Source of the DNA: Methylobacterium sp. 2A | GTDB taxonomy: Bacteria; Pseudomonadota; Alphaproteobacteria; Rhizobiales; Beijerinckiaceae | Direction: 5' to 3' | Assembly: GCF_009806555.1 (NCBI RefSeq) | Contig: NZ_VUOK01000018.1 | Span: 248,001 to 312,000 of the forward strand | DNA length: 64,000 nucleotides | Part shown: positions 8,604-17,445 of the stretch, piece by piece | Layout: every line of letters starts with the position of its first letter | Position numbering within the stretch: the stretch's first letter is position 1 | Translations under genes and position numbers: made by a program | Notes under the pieces: generated by a model | The model's database searches: none | Told to the model about the DNA's origin: nothing | What the model saw: only the letters and a program-made list of their open reading frames with translations

Positions 8604-9326
8604 ATGCCGGAGACGACGCCGTTTCGCCGTATCCTCGTGAAGCTGTCGGGGGAGGCGCTCGCCGCACCGGACGGCTACTGGCTGCATCCGCCGACACTGG
8701 CGGGGCTCGCCGAGGACATCGCCCGCACCATCGAGGCCGGGGCCGAGGTCGCCATCGTGGTGGGCGGCGGCAACATGATCCGCGGCGCGCGCATCTCGGC
8801 GGCCGGCTGGATCGACCGGGCCACCGGGGATTCGCTCGGCATGATGGCGACCGTCATGAACTCGCTCGCCATCGAGACGGCGCTGAACGCGGCGGGCGTC
8901 CAGGCGCGGACCATGTCGGCCGTGTCGATGCCGACCATCTGCGAGACCTATGCCCGCCAGCCGGCTTTGCATCACCTCGACAAGGGCCAGGTGGTGGTTC
9001 TCGCCGGAGGCACCGGCAACCCGTTCTTCACCACCGACACCGCCGCGGTGCTACGCGCCGCCGAACTGCGCTGCGATGCGGTGCTCAAGGCCACGCAGGT
9101 CGATGGCGTCTATTCGGCCGATCCCAAGAAGGATCCGAGCGCCACCCGCTACGACCGCATCACCCATGACGAGGCCATCGCCCGCGACCTCAAGGTCATG
9201 GACACCGCCGCCTTCGCGCTGGCGCGCGAGAGCCGCCTCTCGATCGTGGTCGGCTCGCTGCACCCGCCGAGCTCGATCGCCGCGATCCTGTCGGGCGAGG
9301 CGCCCTCGACCCTCGTGGCGCCCTGA
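8604..9326 (+). CDS. pyrH: Uridylate kinase
   Basis: PyrH phosphorylates UMP to UDP with ATP; it is a hexameric amino-acid-kinase-fold enzyme. Visible motifs are ILVKLSGEAL at the start, the VGGGNMIRG glycine loop, MATVMNSLAIETAL, and AGGTGNPFFTTDTAAVLRA near residue 133. All are diagnostic of bacterial PyrH. The 240 aa length matches the family. It opens the pyrH-frr-cdsA-dxr run, and the divergent lipid-kinase gene leaves 178 bases for its promoter. Confidence 0.96.
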   Translation: MPETTPFRRILVKLSGEALAAPDGYWLHPPTLAGLAEDIARTIEAGAEVAIVVGGGNMIRGARISAAGWIDRATGDSLGMMATVMNSLAIETALNAAGVQARTMSAVSMPTICETYARQPALHHLDKGQVVVLAGGTGNPFFTTDTAAVLRAAELRCDAVLKATQVDGVYSADPKKDPSATRYDRITHDEAIARDLKVMDTAAFALARESRLSIVVGSLHPPSSIAAILSGEAPSTLVAP

Positions 9327-9441
9327 CGCCGCAGCGGGCATGCCGCCGCAACCGTTTGCGGCCCTGAAAAAATTCGTCCATTGAGGCCGCGACTGCCCCG
9401 CCGGGCTCAAAGACCACGTCAGACGTCTCGGGACGATCCTC

Positions 9442-10005
9442 ATGGCCACACCGGAATTCGACCTCAACGACATCAAGCGCCGGATGCAGGGCGCCGTCGC
9501 CTCGCTGTCCAAGGATCTCGGATCCCTGCGCACCGGGCGGGCCACGCCGTCGCTGCTCGACCCGATCCAGGTCGATGCCTACGGCTCGATGATGCCGATG
9601 GCCCAGGTCGCCACCGTGAGCGTGCCGGAGCCGCGGCTCCTGTCGATCTCGGTCTGGGACCGCAGCATGGTCACCGCCGTCGAGAAGGCGATCCGCGAAT
9701 CCGATCTCGGCCTCAACCCGCAGACGGAGGGCCAGACCATCCGCCTCCGCATCCCCGAGATGAACGAGCAGCGGCGCAAGGAGATGGTCAAGGTCGCCCA
9801 CAAATACACCGAGGAGGCGCGCGTCGCCGTGCGCCACGTCCGCCGGGACGGGCTCGACCATCTCAAGAAGCTCCTGAAGGACAGCGCCATCTCGGAGGAC
9901 GACGAGAAGCGCCAGGCCGCCGACGTGCAGAAGGCGACCGACCAGTTCATCGCCGAGATCGACGGCGTGCTGGCCGCCAAGGAGAAGGAAATCATGCAGG
10001 TCTGA
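9442..10005 (+). CDS. frr: Ribosome recycling factor
   Basis: With EF-G, RRF splits the post-termination ribosome. The 187-residue protein has the typical [20 protein letters not shown] segment (residues 30-49), where Arg residues contact 23S rRNA. The family stretch [20 protein letters not shown] follows, as does a long three-helix bundle with [15 protein letters not shown]. The full length matches the family (about 185 aa). It lies 115 bases after pyrH. The gene expected next in many Alphaproteobacteria, uppS, is absent; cdsA follows after 19 bases. Confidence 0.97.
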   Translation: MATPEFDLNDIKRRMQGAVASLSKDLGSLRTGRATPSLLDPIQVDAYGSMMPMAQVATVSVPEPRLLSISVWDRSMVTAVEKAIRESDLGLNPQTEGQTIRLRIPEMNEQRRKEMVKVAHKYTEEARVAVRHVRRDGLDHLKKLLKDSAISEDDEKRQAADVQKATDQFIAEIDGVLAAKEKEIMQV

Positions 10006-10024
10006 GGCGCAGGCCGAGACCCGC

Positions 10025-10894
10025 GTGACCTCCGCCGCCGCACCGGCCGCGCCTTCCGACGCCCCTCGCAAAGGGCGGCGCGAGCTGTGGCTGCGCGTCG
10101 CCTCGGGCCTCGTGCTCGGGGCCGGCGTGCTGGCCGGGCTCGTCTATGGCGGCTGGCCCTTCGCGGGGATCTGGCTCGCGGCCGGCATCATCGGTTTCGC
10201 CGAATGGATGGTGATGAGCCGCACCGAGCCGCGCGAGGTGCTGATCGCCCTGGGCGCGGCGACGCTCGGCGCCCTGCTCCTCTGCCAGCGCGGCGGCGCC
10301 CCGGCTCCGGCCTGTCTCGCCGTGCTGATCCTCGGCGCCGCCGCCGGCGCCACGGTGGCGCGGACCGGCTGGGGTCGATGGCGCGCTCTCATCGGCGTGC
10401 TCGGGGCCGGCGCCATCGCGGCGGTGCCCGTGGCCCTGCGCGACGATCCCGCCATCGGCCTCATCGGCCCGGCCTGGATGTTCGCGGTGGTCTGGTCGAC
10501 CGACATCGCCGCCTATTTCGCCGGCCGGAAGATCGGTGGTCCGAAGCTGATGCCCCGGGTCTCGCCCAACAAGACGTGGTCCGGTGCGATCGGCGGCCTG
10601 ATCGGGGCGGTCGCGGCCGGGACCCTGGTGCCGGTCGCCGCCGACCTCGCCGGGATGACCCTGCCGAGCGCCGCCTCCCTGCCGGTGGTGGCGGGCGTGA
10701 GCGCGCTCGCTTCGGTGCTCAGCCAAGCGGGCGACCTGATCGAATCCGGTCTCAAGCGCCGTTACGGCGTGAAGGATTCCGGAAAGATCATCCCGGGCCA
10801 TGGCGGGGTCATGGACCGGCTCGACGGATTTTTTGCGGTCGCCGTGTTGGCGGCGCTCTATCTCGCCCTGCGCGGGTCCGGTCTGATCGCGTGA
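10025..10894 (+). CDS. cdsA: Phosphatidate cytidylyltransferase
   Basis: CdsA converts phosphatidic acid and CTP to CDP-diacylglycerol, the branch point of phospholipid synthesis, in the inner membrane. The family signature runs from SGLKRRYGVKDSGK through IIPGHGGVMDRLDGF near the C-terminus and contains the acidic and His residues of the active site. Seven to eight hydrophobic helices are visible, and the DIAAYFAGRKIGG loop is typical. I chose GTG 10025, directly after frr; its Ala/Pro-rich N-terminus is cytoplasmic. The 289 aa length is normal. Confidence 0.95.
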   Translation: MTSAAAPAAPSDAPRKGRRELWLRVASGLVLGAGVLAGLVYGGWPFAGIWLAAGIIGFAEWMVMSRTEPREVLIALGAATLGALLLCQRGGAPAPACLAVLILGAAAGATVARTGWGRWRALIGVLGAGAIAAVPVALRDDPAIGLIGPAWMFAVVWSTDIAAYFAGRKIGGPKLMPRVSPNKTWSGAIGGLIGAVAAGTLVPVAADLAGMTLPSAASLPVVAGVSALASVLSQAGDLIESGLKRRYGVKDSGKIIPGHGGVMDRLDGFFAVAVLAALYLALRGSGLIA

Positions 10895-10913
10895 CGATGA
10901 GGGAGTTGAACCC

Positions 10914-12092
10914 GTGACCCAGATCGTCACCGTCTTCGGCGCCACCGGCTCGATCGGCAAGTCGACCGCCGACCTGCTCGCCCAGCACACAGACCGATTC
11001 CGCGTCGGCGCCCTCGTCGGCGGCAAGGATCCGGTCGCGCTCGCCCGGATGGCGCGGGAGCTGAACGCGTCCTTCGCGGCGCTCGCCGACGAATCCGCCG
11101 GCCCGGCGCTCGCCGAGGCCCTGTCGGGCTCCGGCATTCCCAGCGGCGCGGGGGAGGGGGCCGTCATGGAGGCGGTCGCCCGGGATGCCGACATCGTCGT
11201 GGCGGCGGTGAGCGGGGCGGCGGGCCTCAAATCCACCCACGCGGCTTTGCGCCTGGGCCGGACGGTGGCGCTCGCCAACAAGGAGAGCCTCGTCTGCGCC
11301 GGCGACGCCTTCATGCGCGACGCCGCGCGCTACGGCGCCACGATCCTGCCGATGGATTCCGAGCACGACGCGCTGAGCCAAGCGCTCGCGGGACGGCCGC
11401 TCGCCGACGTGCGCACCATGATGATCACGGCCTCCGGCGGCCCGTTCCGCACCTGGACCCGCGAGCGCATCGCCGCCGCCTCCGCGACCGAGGCCGCTGC
11501 CCACCCGACCTGGTCGATGGGCATGAAGATCAACATCGATTCGGCGAGCCTGATGAACAAGGGCCTCGAACTGATCGAGGCCCACCACCTGTTCGGCATC
11601 GAGCCGGAGCGCCTGGACGTCGTGGTGCATCCGCAATCGGTGATCCACGGGATGGTCTACTGGCTCGACGGCGCCGTGACCGCCGAGCTGGCGCTGCCCG
11701 ACATGCGCGTGCCGATCTCGCACTGCCTCGGCCTCGGCGACCGGCTGACGATCGCGCGTGGGCGGCCGCTGGATCTCGTGAAGCTTGGCGCCCTCACCTT
11801 CGAGGCCGCGGACGAGGCGCGCTTCCCGTGCCTGCGGATCGCCCGGGCGGCCCTCGCCGCGGGCGGCGCCGCGCCGACCGTGATGAACGCGGCCAACGAG
11901 ATCGCGGTGGCGGCTTTCATCGCCGGCCGGATCGGCTTCTACGGGATCAGCGATCTGGTCGAGCGCGCCTGCAACCATTTCGCCGGCCAGTACCGGACCG
12001 CGCCGGCCGATGTCGACGAGGCGCTGGCCATCGACGCCCATGTCCGGGTTTGGAGCGCCGAGGCGCTGCCGGAGCTGCGCGCTGCGGGATAA
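10914..12092 (+). CDS. dxr: 1-deoxy-D-xylulose 5-phosphate reductoisomerase
   Basis: Dxr makes 2-C-methyl-D-erythritol 4-phosphate with NADPH, the committed step of the MEP isoprenoid pathway. The nucleotide-binding loop GATGSIG is at residues 9-15. The metal and substrate motifs ANKESLVCAG, MDSEHDAL and INIDSASLMNKGLELIEA are intact, as is PQSVIHGMV. The 392 aa length is standard and the start is GTG. It ends 12 bases before the convergent TetR gene. In most relatives rseP follows directly, but here an efflux module is interposed. Confidence 0.96.
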   Translation: MTQIVTVFGATGSIGKSTADLLAQHTDRFRVGALVGGKDPVALARMARELNASFAALADESAGPALAEALSGSGIPSGAGEGAVMEAVARDADIVVAAVSGAAGLKSTHAALRLGRTVALANKESLVCAGDAFMRDAARYGATILPMDSEHDALSQALAGRPLADVRTMMITASGGPFRTWTRERIAAASATEAAAHPTWSMGMKINIDSASLMNKGLELIEAHHLFGIEPERLDVVVHPQSVIHGMVYWLDGAVTAELALPDMRVPISHCLGLGDRLTIARGRPLDLVKLGALTFEAADEARFPCLRIARAALAAGGAAPTVMNAANEIAVAAFIAGRIGFYGISDLVERACNHFAGQYRTAPADVDEALAIDAHVRVWSAEALPELRAAG

Positions 12093-12104
12093 GGCGGCTG
12101 CGCG

Positions 12105-12743
12105 TCAGCTCTCGGGCCCATACCCGGCCAGAAACACCCGCACCGCCTCGACGGTCTGGAACCGCATCCGGTTTTCGTCCGCCTCGCCGCCCGCGGCGAA
12201 CAGCATCCGCGTCAGGAGGCCGGCGAGGCAGAGATGCAGGAAGTGCTGCGCCGCCAGGGTGGTGTCGGCCATACGCAGCCGGCCCGCCTTCACCTGCACG
12301 TCGAGATAGGCTGCGAGCCGCGCCACGCCGCGCGCCGGACCCGCCTCGTAATAGACCTGCCCGAATCGCGGAAACTTCTCGCAGACGCCGATCACCATAC
12401 GGTGCATCGAGATGTGCCGCGGCTGGGACATCTCGGCGAGGAAGCTCATCCCCAGGCGGCTCAGGACGGCCGGGATGTCGGTATCGTCCGGGTCGAAGGT
12501 GAAGAGGGTTTCCGCGAGGCTGGCCTTCTCCTCGAGGATCAGCGCCTCGAACAGCGCCTCCTTGCTGTCGAAATATACGTAGAGCGTACCCTTCGAGACG
12601 CCGGCTGTCCGCGCGATCTCACCCATGCTGGCGCCATCGTAGCCCGCCGAGAGGAAGACCGTCCGGGCACCGTCCAGGATCTGTCGGCGTTTGTCGCCCT
12701 CGTGCGCCGTCACGCCCCGATCCAGCGCTGCACCCTGTGCCAT
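12105..12743 (-). CDS. TetR-family transcriptional regulator of the adjacent efflux pump
   Basis: This 212-residue repressor has an N-terminal helix-turn-helix, MGEIARTAGVSKGTLYVYFD (residues 40-59), followed by KEALFEAL, as in AcrR/AefR-like TetR proteins. The C-terminal ligand domain has no recognisable specificity. It is transcribed divergently from the emrA-emrB pair. The 138-base interval contains two near-identical palindromes (12776-12796 and 12843-12863), which almost certainly are its operators. The expected behaviour is autorepression and repression of the pump, relieved by a pump substrate. The ligand is unknown. Confidence 0.9.
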   Translation of the reverse strand: MAQGAALDRGVTAHEGDKRRQILDGARTVFLSAGYDGASMGEIARTAGVSKGTLYVYFDSKEALFEALILEEKASLAETLFTFDPDDTDIPAVLSRLGMSFLAEMSQPRHISMHRMVIGVCEKFPRFGQVYYEAGPARGVARLAAYLDVQVKAGRLRMADTTLAAQHFLHLCLAGLLTRMLFAAGGEADENRMRFQTVEAVRVFLAGYGPES

Positions 12744-12775
12744 CGTTCCGCTCCGCGTCCTGGACGCTGCTACGC

Positions 12776-12796
12776 TTGACCGAACCGTTCGGTCAA
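12776..12796. promoter_or_regulatory. TetR-type operator 1
   Basis: A perfect palindrome has 10-base arms, TTGACCGAAC and GTTCGGTCAA, around one central C. Its left arm supplies a -35-like TTGACC for the efflux genes, with TAACCT 17 bases further on (12799-12804). Binding here would therefore block the plus-strand promoter; the minus-strand regulator gene starts 33 bases away. Confidence 0.85.
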
Positions 12797-12804
12797 CTTA
12801 ACCT
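12776..12804 (+). promoter_or_regulatory. Candidate promoter of the emrAB-type operon
   Basis: TTGACC (12776-12781), a 17-base spacer and TAACCT (12799-12804) make a reasonable sigma-70-type promoter embedded in operator 1. Transcription would start near 12811 and run through operator 2 before the emrA start. Confidence 0.4.
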
Positions 12805-12842
12805 GTGGCCAATTCGGATTCGCGTCAAGGCAGATCCGATTT

Positions 12843-12863
12843 TTGACCGAACGGTTCGGTCAT
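12843..12863. promoter_or_regulatory. TetR-type operator 2
   Basis: This is a second copy of the 10-base arms (TTGACCGAAC / GTTCGGTCAT) around a central G, with one mismatch at the outermost base. Its centre is 67 bases from that of operator 1. It lies 18 bases before the emrA start, in the transcribed leader. Confidence 0.82.
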
Positions 12864-12881
12864 TGGCTGCGAGGCTCCGGG

Positions 12882-14123
12882 ATGTCCCTTCGCGATGACG
12901 CAGATCGGCCGTCTCCCGCCATCGAGATCGGCGAGGAGGAGCGGGCCGAGGGACCGGCCCCGCGCCGGTCCGCTCCGGCCACGGCCCCCTCAGCCGCCCA
13001 GGATGGCCCGGCCGAGGCACCCCCGCCCCGCAAGCGGCCGCTGCGTCGCGCCATCCTGCTCGCCGTCCTGGCCGTCGCGCTCGGCGCCGCCGTCTATGCC
13101 GGGTGGCAATGGTGGACGGTCGGGCGGTTCTTCGTCGCGACCGACGACGCCTACGTCCAGGCCGACATCTCGGTGCTCGCCGCCAAGGTCTCCGGCTACC
13201 TCGAGGCGGTCCCGGTGGTGAACGGCCTGTCGGTGAAGAAGGGCGACGTGATCGCCAAGCTCGACGATGGCGATTACCGCCTCGCCCTCCAGGCCGCGCA
13301 GGACAAGCTCGCCACGCAGGAGAGCACCATCGCGCGGATCGCCCGGCAGGCCGAGGCCGCTCAGGCGCAGGTCGCCCAGGCCGCCGCCCAGCTCGATGCG
13401 ACCCGCGCCGACGCGGTCCGCGCCCAGGCGGATTTCGCCCGCTCGACGCAGATGCAGGCCGACTACGTCGCCAAGTCGCGCATCGATCAGACCCGGGCCG
13501 ACCGCGACCGGACCGAGGCGTCGGTCAAGGCCATGGAGGCCGCTCTCGTCGCCGCCCGCGCCAATGTCGACGTGCTCCAGGCGCAGAAGCGGGAGGCGGA
13601 GAGCCTCGCGGCGGAGCTGCGCACCGCGGTCGACCGCGCCCGCCGGGATCTCGACTTCGCGGTGATCCGCGCGCCCTTCGACGGCGTGGTCGGCAACAAG
13701 GCGGTCGAGGCCGGCGCCTACGTGGCACCCGGCACCCGGATCGCCGCCCTGGTGCCGCTCCAGAGCGTGCGGATCGACGCGAATTTCAAGGAGACCCAGG
13801 TCCAGCGCATGCGCCCCGGCCAGCCCGTCATCGTGACGGTCGACGCCTATCCGGATCGCGAGATCCAGGGCGTCGTGGAATCCTTCTCGCCGGCCTCGGG
13901 CTCGGTGTTCAGCCTGTTGCCGCCTGACAACGCGACGGGCAACTTCACCAAGATCGTCCAGCGCCTGCCGGTGCGGGTGCGGGTTCCGGAGGAGGTCGCC
14001 CGCGAGGGCCTGCTGCGGCCGGGCCTGTCGGCGGTGGTGCGGGTCGATACCCGCGCCGGCGCGGACCGCTCGGTGCTCGACCGGGCCGCGCGCGCGCGGC
14101 CGGTCAGCACCGCGAGCCGCTGA
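12882..14123 (+). CDS. emrA: HlyD-family membrane fusion protein, EmrA-like
   Basis: This is the periplasmic adaptor of a tripartite drug efflux pump. After a charged Pro-rich cytoplasmic head, one transmembrane helix spans about residues 57-76. The barrel-sandwich motif FFVATDDAYVQADISVLAAKVSG follows closely, then a long Ala/Gln-rich coiled coil (about 120-260) and the returning lipoyl half RAPFDGVVGNKAVEAGAYV. The 413 aa length fits EmrA. I chose ATG 12882, because an earlier TTG at 12843 would put the operator inside the coding region. Eight bases separate it from the MFS permease. Confidence 0.9.
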   Translation: MSLRDDADRPSPAIEIGEEERAEGPAPRRSAPATAPSAAQDGPAEAPPPRKRPLRRAILLAVLAVALGAAVYAGWQWWTVGRFFVATDDAYVQADISVLAAKVSGYLEAVPVVNGLSVKKGDVIAKLDDGDYRLALQAAQDKLATQESTIARIARQAEAAQAQVAQAAAQLDATRADAVRAQADFARSTQMQADYVAKSRIDQTRADRDRTEASVKAMEAALVAARANVDVLQAQKREAESLAAELRTAVDRARRDLDFAVIRAPFDGVVGNKAVEAGAYVAPGTRIAALVPLQSVRIDANFKETQVQRMRPGQPVIVTVDAYPDREIQGVVESFSPASGSVFSLLPPDNATGNFTKIVQRLPVRVRVPEEVAREGLLRPGLSAVVRVDTRAGADRSVLDRAARARPVSTASR

Positions 14124-14131
14124 GTCGGGTC

Positions 14132-15718
14132 ATGGCCGCTACCGCTGCCCTGGCACCGGGCGTGCCGGCCCGCGCCGCCGAGCCGCCGCTCGACCGCCGC
14201 CGCATGGTGGCGTTCGTCTGCATGGTGTTCGGAATGTTCATGGCGATCCTGGACATCCAGATCGTCTCGGCCTCCCTCAACGAGATCCAGGCCGGCCTCT
14301 CGGCCTCCGGCGACGAGATCCCCTGGGTCCAGACCAGCTACCTGATCGCCGAGGTCATCTCGATCCCGCTGTCGGGCACCCTGTCGCGGGTGCTCTCGAC
14401 GCGGTGGATGTTCGCCATCTCGGCGGGCGGCTTCACCCTGATGAGCCTGATGTGCGCGACCTCCTCGTCGATCGGCGAGATGATCGTCTGGCGGGCCGCG
14501 CAGGGCTTCATCGGCGGCGGCATGATCCCGACCGTGTTCGCGGCGGCCTTCACGATCTTCCCGCCCTCGAAGCGGACCATCGTGTCGCCGATGATCGGCC
14601 TCGTGGCGACGCTGGCGCCCACCATCGGTCCGACGGTCGGCGGCTACCTCACCGACCTGATGTCCTGGCACTGGCTGTTCCTGGTCAACGTCGTGCCGGG
14701 CATCTTCGTCACCGTTTCGACCTGGATCCTGGTCGATTTCGACAAGCCCAATTACAGCCTGCTGGAAGCGTTCGACTGGGCGGGCCTCGCCTTCATGGCG
14801 GGCTTCCTCGGCTGCCTCGAATACGTGCTGGAGGAGGGGCCGAACCACGACTGGCTGCAGGACGAGACGGTGTTCGCCTGCGCGATGGTCTGCGGGGTCT
14901 CGGCGCTGCTGTTCTTCTGGCGGGTCTTCACGGCGCGGCAGCCGATCGTCGATCTGCGCGCCTTCTCGGACCGCAACTTCGCCAGCGGTTGCGTGGCGAG
15001 CTTCGTGCTCGGCATCGGCCTCTACGGCCTGACCTACATCTACCCGGTCTATCTCGCGCGGGTGCGCGGCTACTCGGCGCTGATGATCGGCGAGACGATG
15101 TTCGTCTCCGGCCTGTTCATGTTCATCACCGCGCCGATCGCCGGCCGGCTCTCGGGCAAGGTCGATCCGCGCCTGATGATGGGGATCGGCTTCGCGGGCT
15201 TCGCCTGCGGCACCTGGATCGTCACCGGCCTCACCAAGGATTGGGATTTCTACGAGCTGCTGCTGCCGCAGATCCTGCGCGGCTGCTCGCTGATGCTGTG
15301 CATGATCCCGATCAACAACATCGCGCTCGGCACCCTGCCGCCGGCCCGGATGAAGAACGCCTCCGGCCTGTTCAACCTCACCCGCAACCTCGGCGGGGCG
15401 GTGGGCCTCGCGCTGATCAACACAATGCTCAACGACCGGTGGGACCTGCACCTCGCCCGGCTCCACGAGCGCTTCAGCTGGACCAGCAACGCCGCCCTGG
15501 AACGCCTCGACAGCCTCCAGCGCGGGTTCGCGTCCTTCGGGAGCGCCGCCCCCGACATGGCGCTGAAGGCCATGACCAACACCGTGCGGATCCAGGGCCT
15601 CGTCATGGCCTTCGAGGACGTGTTCCTCGCCCTGACGATCCTGTTCCTGGCCATGGCCTGCGCCACGCCGCTGGTCCGGCGCCCGCGCGCGGTGGCCGGC
15701 GGTGGGGGAGGGCACTGA
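14132..15718 (+). CDS. emrB: DHA2-family MFS drug efflux permease, EmrB-like
   Basis: This is a proton-driven drug exporter of the 14-helix DHA2 family (528 aa). Motifs are LDIQIVSASLNEIQ in the first helix, WVQTSYLIAEVISIPLSG, and the antiporter motif C around PTIGPTVGGYLTDLMSWHWL. Many hydrophobic helices are visible. It acts with the upstream HlyD adaptor and would need an outer-membrane TolC-type channel, which is not encoded here. The substrate is unknown; control by the divergent TetR protein suggests a toxic organic compound. Confidence 0.92.
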   Translation: MAATAALAPGVPARAAEPPLDRRRMVAFVCMVFGMFMAILDIQIVSASLNEIQAGLSASGDEIPWVQTSYLIAEVISIPLSGTLSRVLSTRWMFAISAGGFTLMSLMCATSSSIGEMIVWRAAQGFIGGGMIPTVFAAAFTIFPPSKRTIVSPMIGLVATLAPTIGPTVGGYLTDLMSWHWLFLVNVVPGIFVTVSTWILVDFDKPNYSLLEAFDWAGLAFMAGFLGCLEYVLEEGPNHDWLQDETVFACAMVCGVSALLFFWRVFTARQPIVDLRAFSDRNFASGCVASFVLGIGLYGLTYIYPVYLARVRGYSALMIGETMFVSGLFMFITAPIAGRLSGKVDPRLMMGIGFAGFACGTWIVTGLTKDWDFYELLLPQILRGCSLMLCMIPINNIALGTLPPARMKNASGLFNLTRNLGGAVGLALINTMLNDRWDLHLARLHERFSWTSNAALERLDSLQRGFASFGSAAPDMALKAMTNTVRIQGLVMAFEDVFLALTILFLAMACATPLVRRPRAVAGGGGGH

Positions 15719-15856
15719 CGGGGCATCGCCGTGCCCGCTGCGACGATGCGCGATCCAACACAGGATTGCGTTGGCGGTGCGCCCCACCGATCTGCTAGGA
15801 TGTCGGGATGCGCCGGTCCCCGGGGGGGCAGCGCGGCGACGGCCAGGGATCGGCTT

Positions 15857-17011
15857 ATGGACTTCCTCAACGCGATGGGCGGTACCGCGGGCGGCTTCTT
15901 CGGCGCCCTGATTCCGTTCCTGTTCGTGCTCACCGTCGTGGTGTTCGTGCACGAGATGGGCCATTTCCTGGTCGGACGCTGGTGCGGCGTCGGCGTCCAC
16001 GCCTTCTCCCTCGGCTTCGGACCGGAACTCGTCGGGTTCAACGACCGCCGCGGCACCCGCTGGAAGCTCTGCGCGATCCCGCTCGGCGGCTACGTGAAGT
16101 TCCACGGCGACGTGAACGGGGCGAGCATGCCCGATCCCGAAGCGGTCGCCCGCATGACCCCGCAGGAACGGGCGATCAGCTTCCCGACCCAGCCCGTGGC
16201 CAAGCGCGCCGCGATCGTCGCCGCCGGGCCGGTGGCGAACTTCATCCTGGCGATCCTGCTCTTCGCCGGGGCGATCTGGCTCGGCGGCCGCTACGAATTG
16301 CCCGCCCGCGTCTCCTCGGTGGAGCCGAACAGCGTCGCGGCCCAGGCCGGGTTCCAGCCGGGCGACGTCATCACCGCCATCGACGGCGAGAAGATCGGCG
16401 ACTTCAACGCCATGTACCGCACGGTGACGGGCAGCGCCGGCACGCCCCTGACCTTCACGGTGGAGCGCGGCGACAAGCCGATCACCATCCAGGCGACGCC
16501 GGCCACCTTCGAGGAGAAGACCCCGTTCGGCCGCCACCGCATCGGCCGCCTCGGGATCCGCTCCCCCGCGGGGTCGGAGGCGCGGCTCGTGCGCTACGAC
16601 GCCCTCGATTCCCTCAATCTCGGCGTGAAGGAAACCTACTTCGTCGTCGAGCGCACCTTCTCGTATCTCGGCAAGCTCGTGACCGGCCGGGAATCGGCCG
16701 ACCAGCTCTCGGGTCCGATCGGCATCGCCCGCGTCTCCGGCGAGGTCGCCAAGACCGGCGGCGTCGGCGGCCTCGTCGGGCTGATCGCGCTCCTCTCGGT
16801 CTCGATCGGTCTCCTGAACCTGTTCCCGGTGCCGCTGCTCGATGGCGGGCACCTGTTGTTCTACGCCTTCGAGGTCGTCCGCGGCCGTCCGCTCAGCGAG
16901 AAGGCACAGGAGATCGGCTTCCGGATCGGCCTCGCCCTGGTCCTGATGCTGATGCTGTTCGCCGCCTGGAACGATATCCTCAACCTTGGCGCGTCCTGGC
17001 GGAACACCTGA
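15857..17011 (+). CDS. rseP: Site-2 zinc metalloprotease RseP
   Basis: RseP is an intramembrane protease that cleaves anti-sigma factors and remnant signal peptides. The zinc motif HEMGH is at residues 32-36, in the first helix. A PDZ domain follows in the periplasm (VSSVEPNSVAAQAGFQPGDVIT). The third zinc ligand is in LFPVPLLDGGHLLFY near the C-terminus. I chose ATG 15857 (384 aa), directly at the family start MDFLN. The upstream frame to 15731 lacks a domain match. The conserved neighbour bamA follows after a long gap. Confidence 0.94.
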   Translation: MDFLNAMGGTAGGFFGALIPFLFVLTVVVFVHEMGHFLVGRWCGVGVHAFSLGFGPELVGFNDRRGTRWKLCAIPLGGYVKFHGDVNGASMPDPEAVARMTPQERAISFPTQPVAKRAAIVAAGPVANFILAILLFAGAIWLGGRYELPARVSSVEPNSVAAQAGFQPGDVITAIDGEKIGDFNAMYRTVTGSAGTPLTFTVERGDKPITIQATPATFEEKTPFGRHRIGRLGIRSPAGSEARLVRYDALDSLNLGVKETYFVVERTFSYLGKLVTGRESADQLSGPIGIARVSGEVAKTGGVGGLVGLIALLSVSIGLLNLFPVPLLDGGHLLFYAFEVVRGRPLSEKAQEIGFRIGLALVLMLMLFAAWNDILNLGASWRNT

Positions 17012-17445
17012 TCCGGACGGGTTGCGGGCCGTCCCCAGGCCCCTGGGTATCCTGTCCGATCTCCACCGGAAAGGATGCCCGATTCCCGCCGCGATCCGGC
17101 CCCGAAGCCGCCCGACCGGTGCCCCGCCGAGCGGTCAAAACTGGGTTAATCCGACGTTGAAGGTCGCGGTGGCGGGTCGAAAAATGCGCGTCGTCACAGG
17201 CGTTTACGCGTTGTTCACTACAATTGGCGGTTTGCGCGCGCGGTGGCCGCATCGTTAAGTGGCGCGAAGGCCACGACCCCCCAAAATCCCCTGACGATGG
17301 CCGCCCGCGCGTTTGCTTGGCAGGGGAATCCCGCTAAGAGCTACGCTTGGACCGAAGCCACGCTTGGACCAGGTGACGGGACGGCCGATCAACGGTCGCC
17401 TGTGACGGGCTAACCCCCGCGACCAGAACAGAAACGGGCGATTGC
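17012..17445. other. Non-coding interval upstream of bamA
   Basis: No credible gene lies in these 434 bases. It contains a near-perfect tandem pair of CACGCTTGGACC-like words at about 17341-17371 and AT-richer patches around 17130-17230, and is probably a separate bamA promoter region. I could not identify a specific -35/-10 pair or riboswitch. Confidence 0.4.

Noticed and set aside
9345..9362. A 7-base-pair hairpin between pyrH and frr (GCCGCAA / TTGCGGC)
   Set aside because: It is followed by CCTGAAAAAATT and no T-run on the plus strand, so it is not a usual terminator. It also lies inside an expected operon.
12843..12881. A TTG at 12843 as start of the HlyD-type gene
   Set aside because: It would make operator 2 the first codons of the protein. 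ATG 12882 fits the family and leaves the operator non-coding.
13847..16852. A 1001-codon open frame on the minus strand, and others of 820 to 1135 codons opposite bamA, edd/ansB and the two-component genes
   Set aside because: They lie exactly antisense to well-identified genes, are dominated by Arg, Gly, Asp and His, and show no domain motif. They arise because third-position GC bias suppresses stops in the opposite frame.
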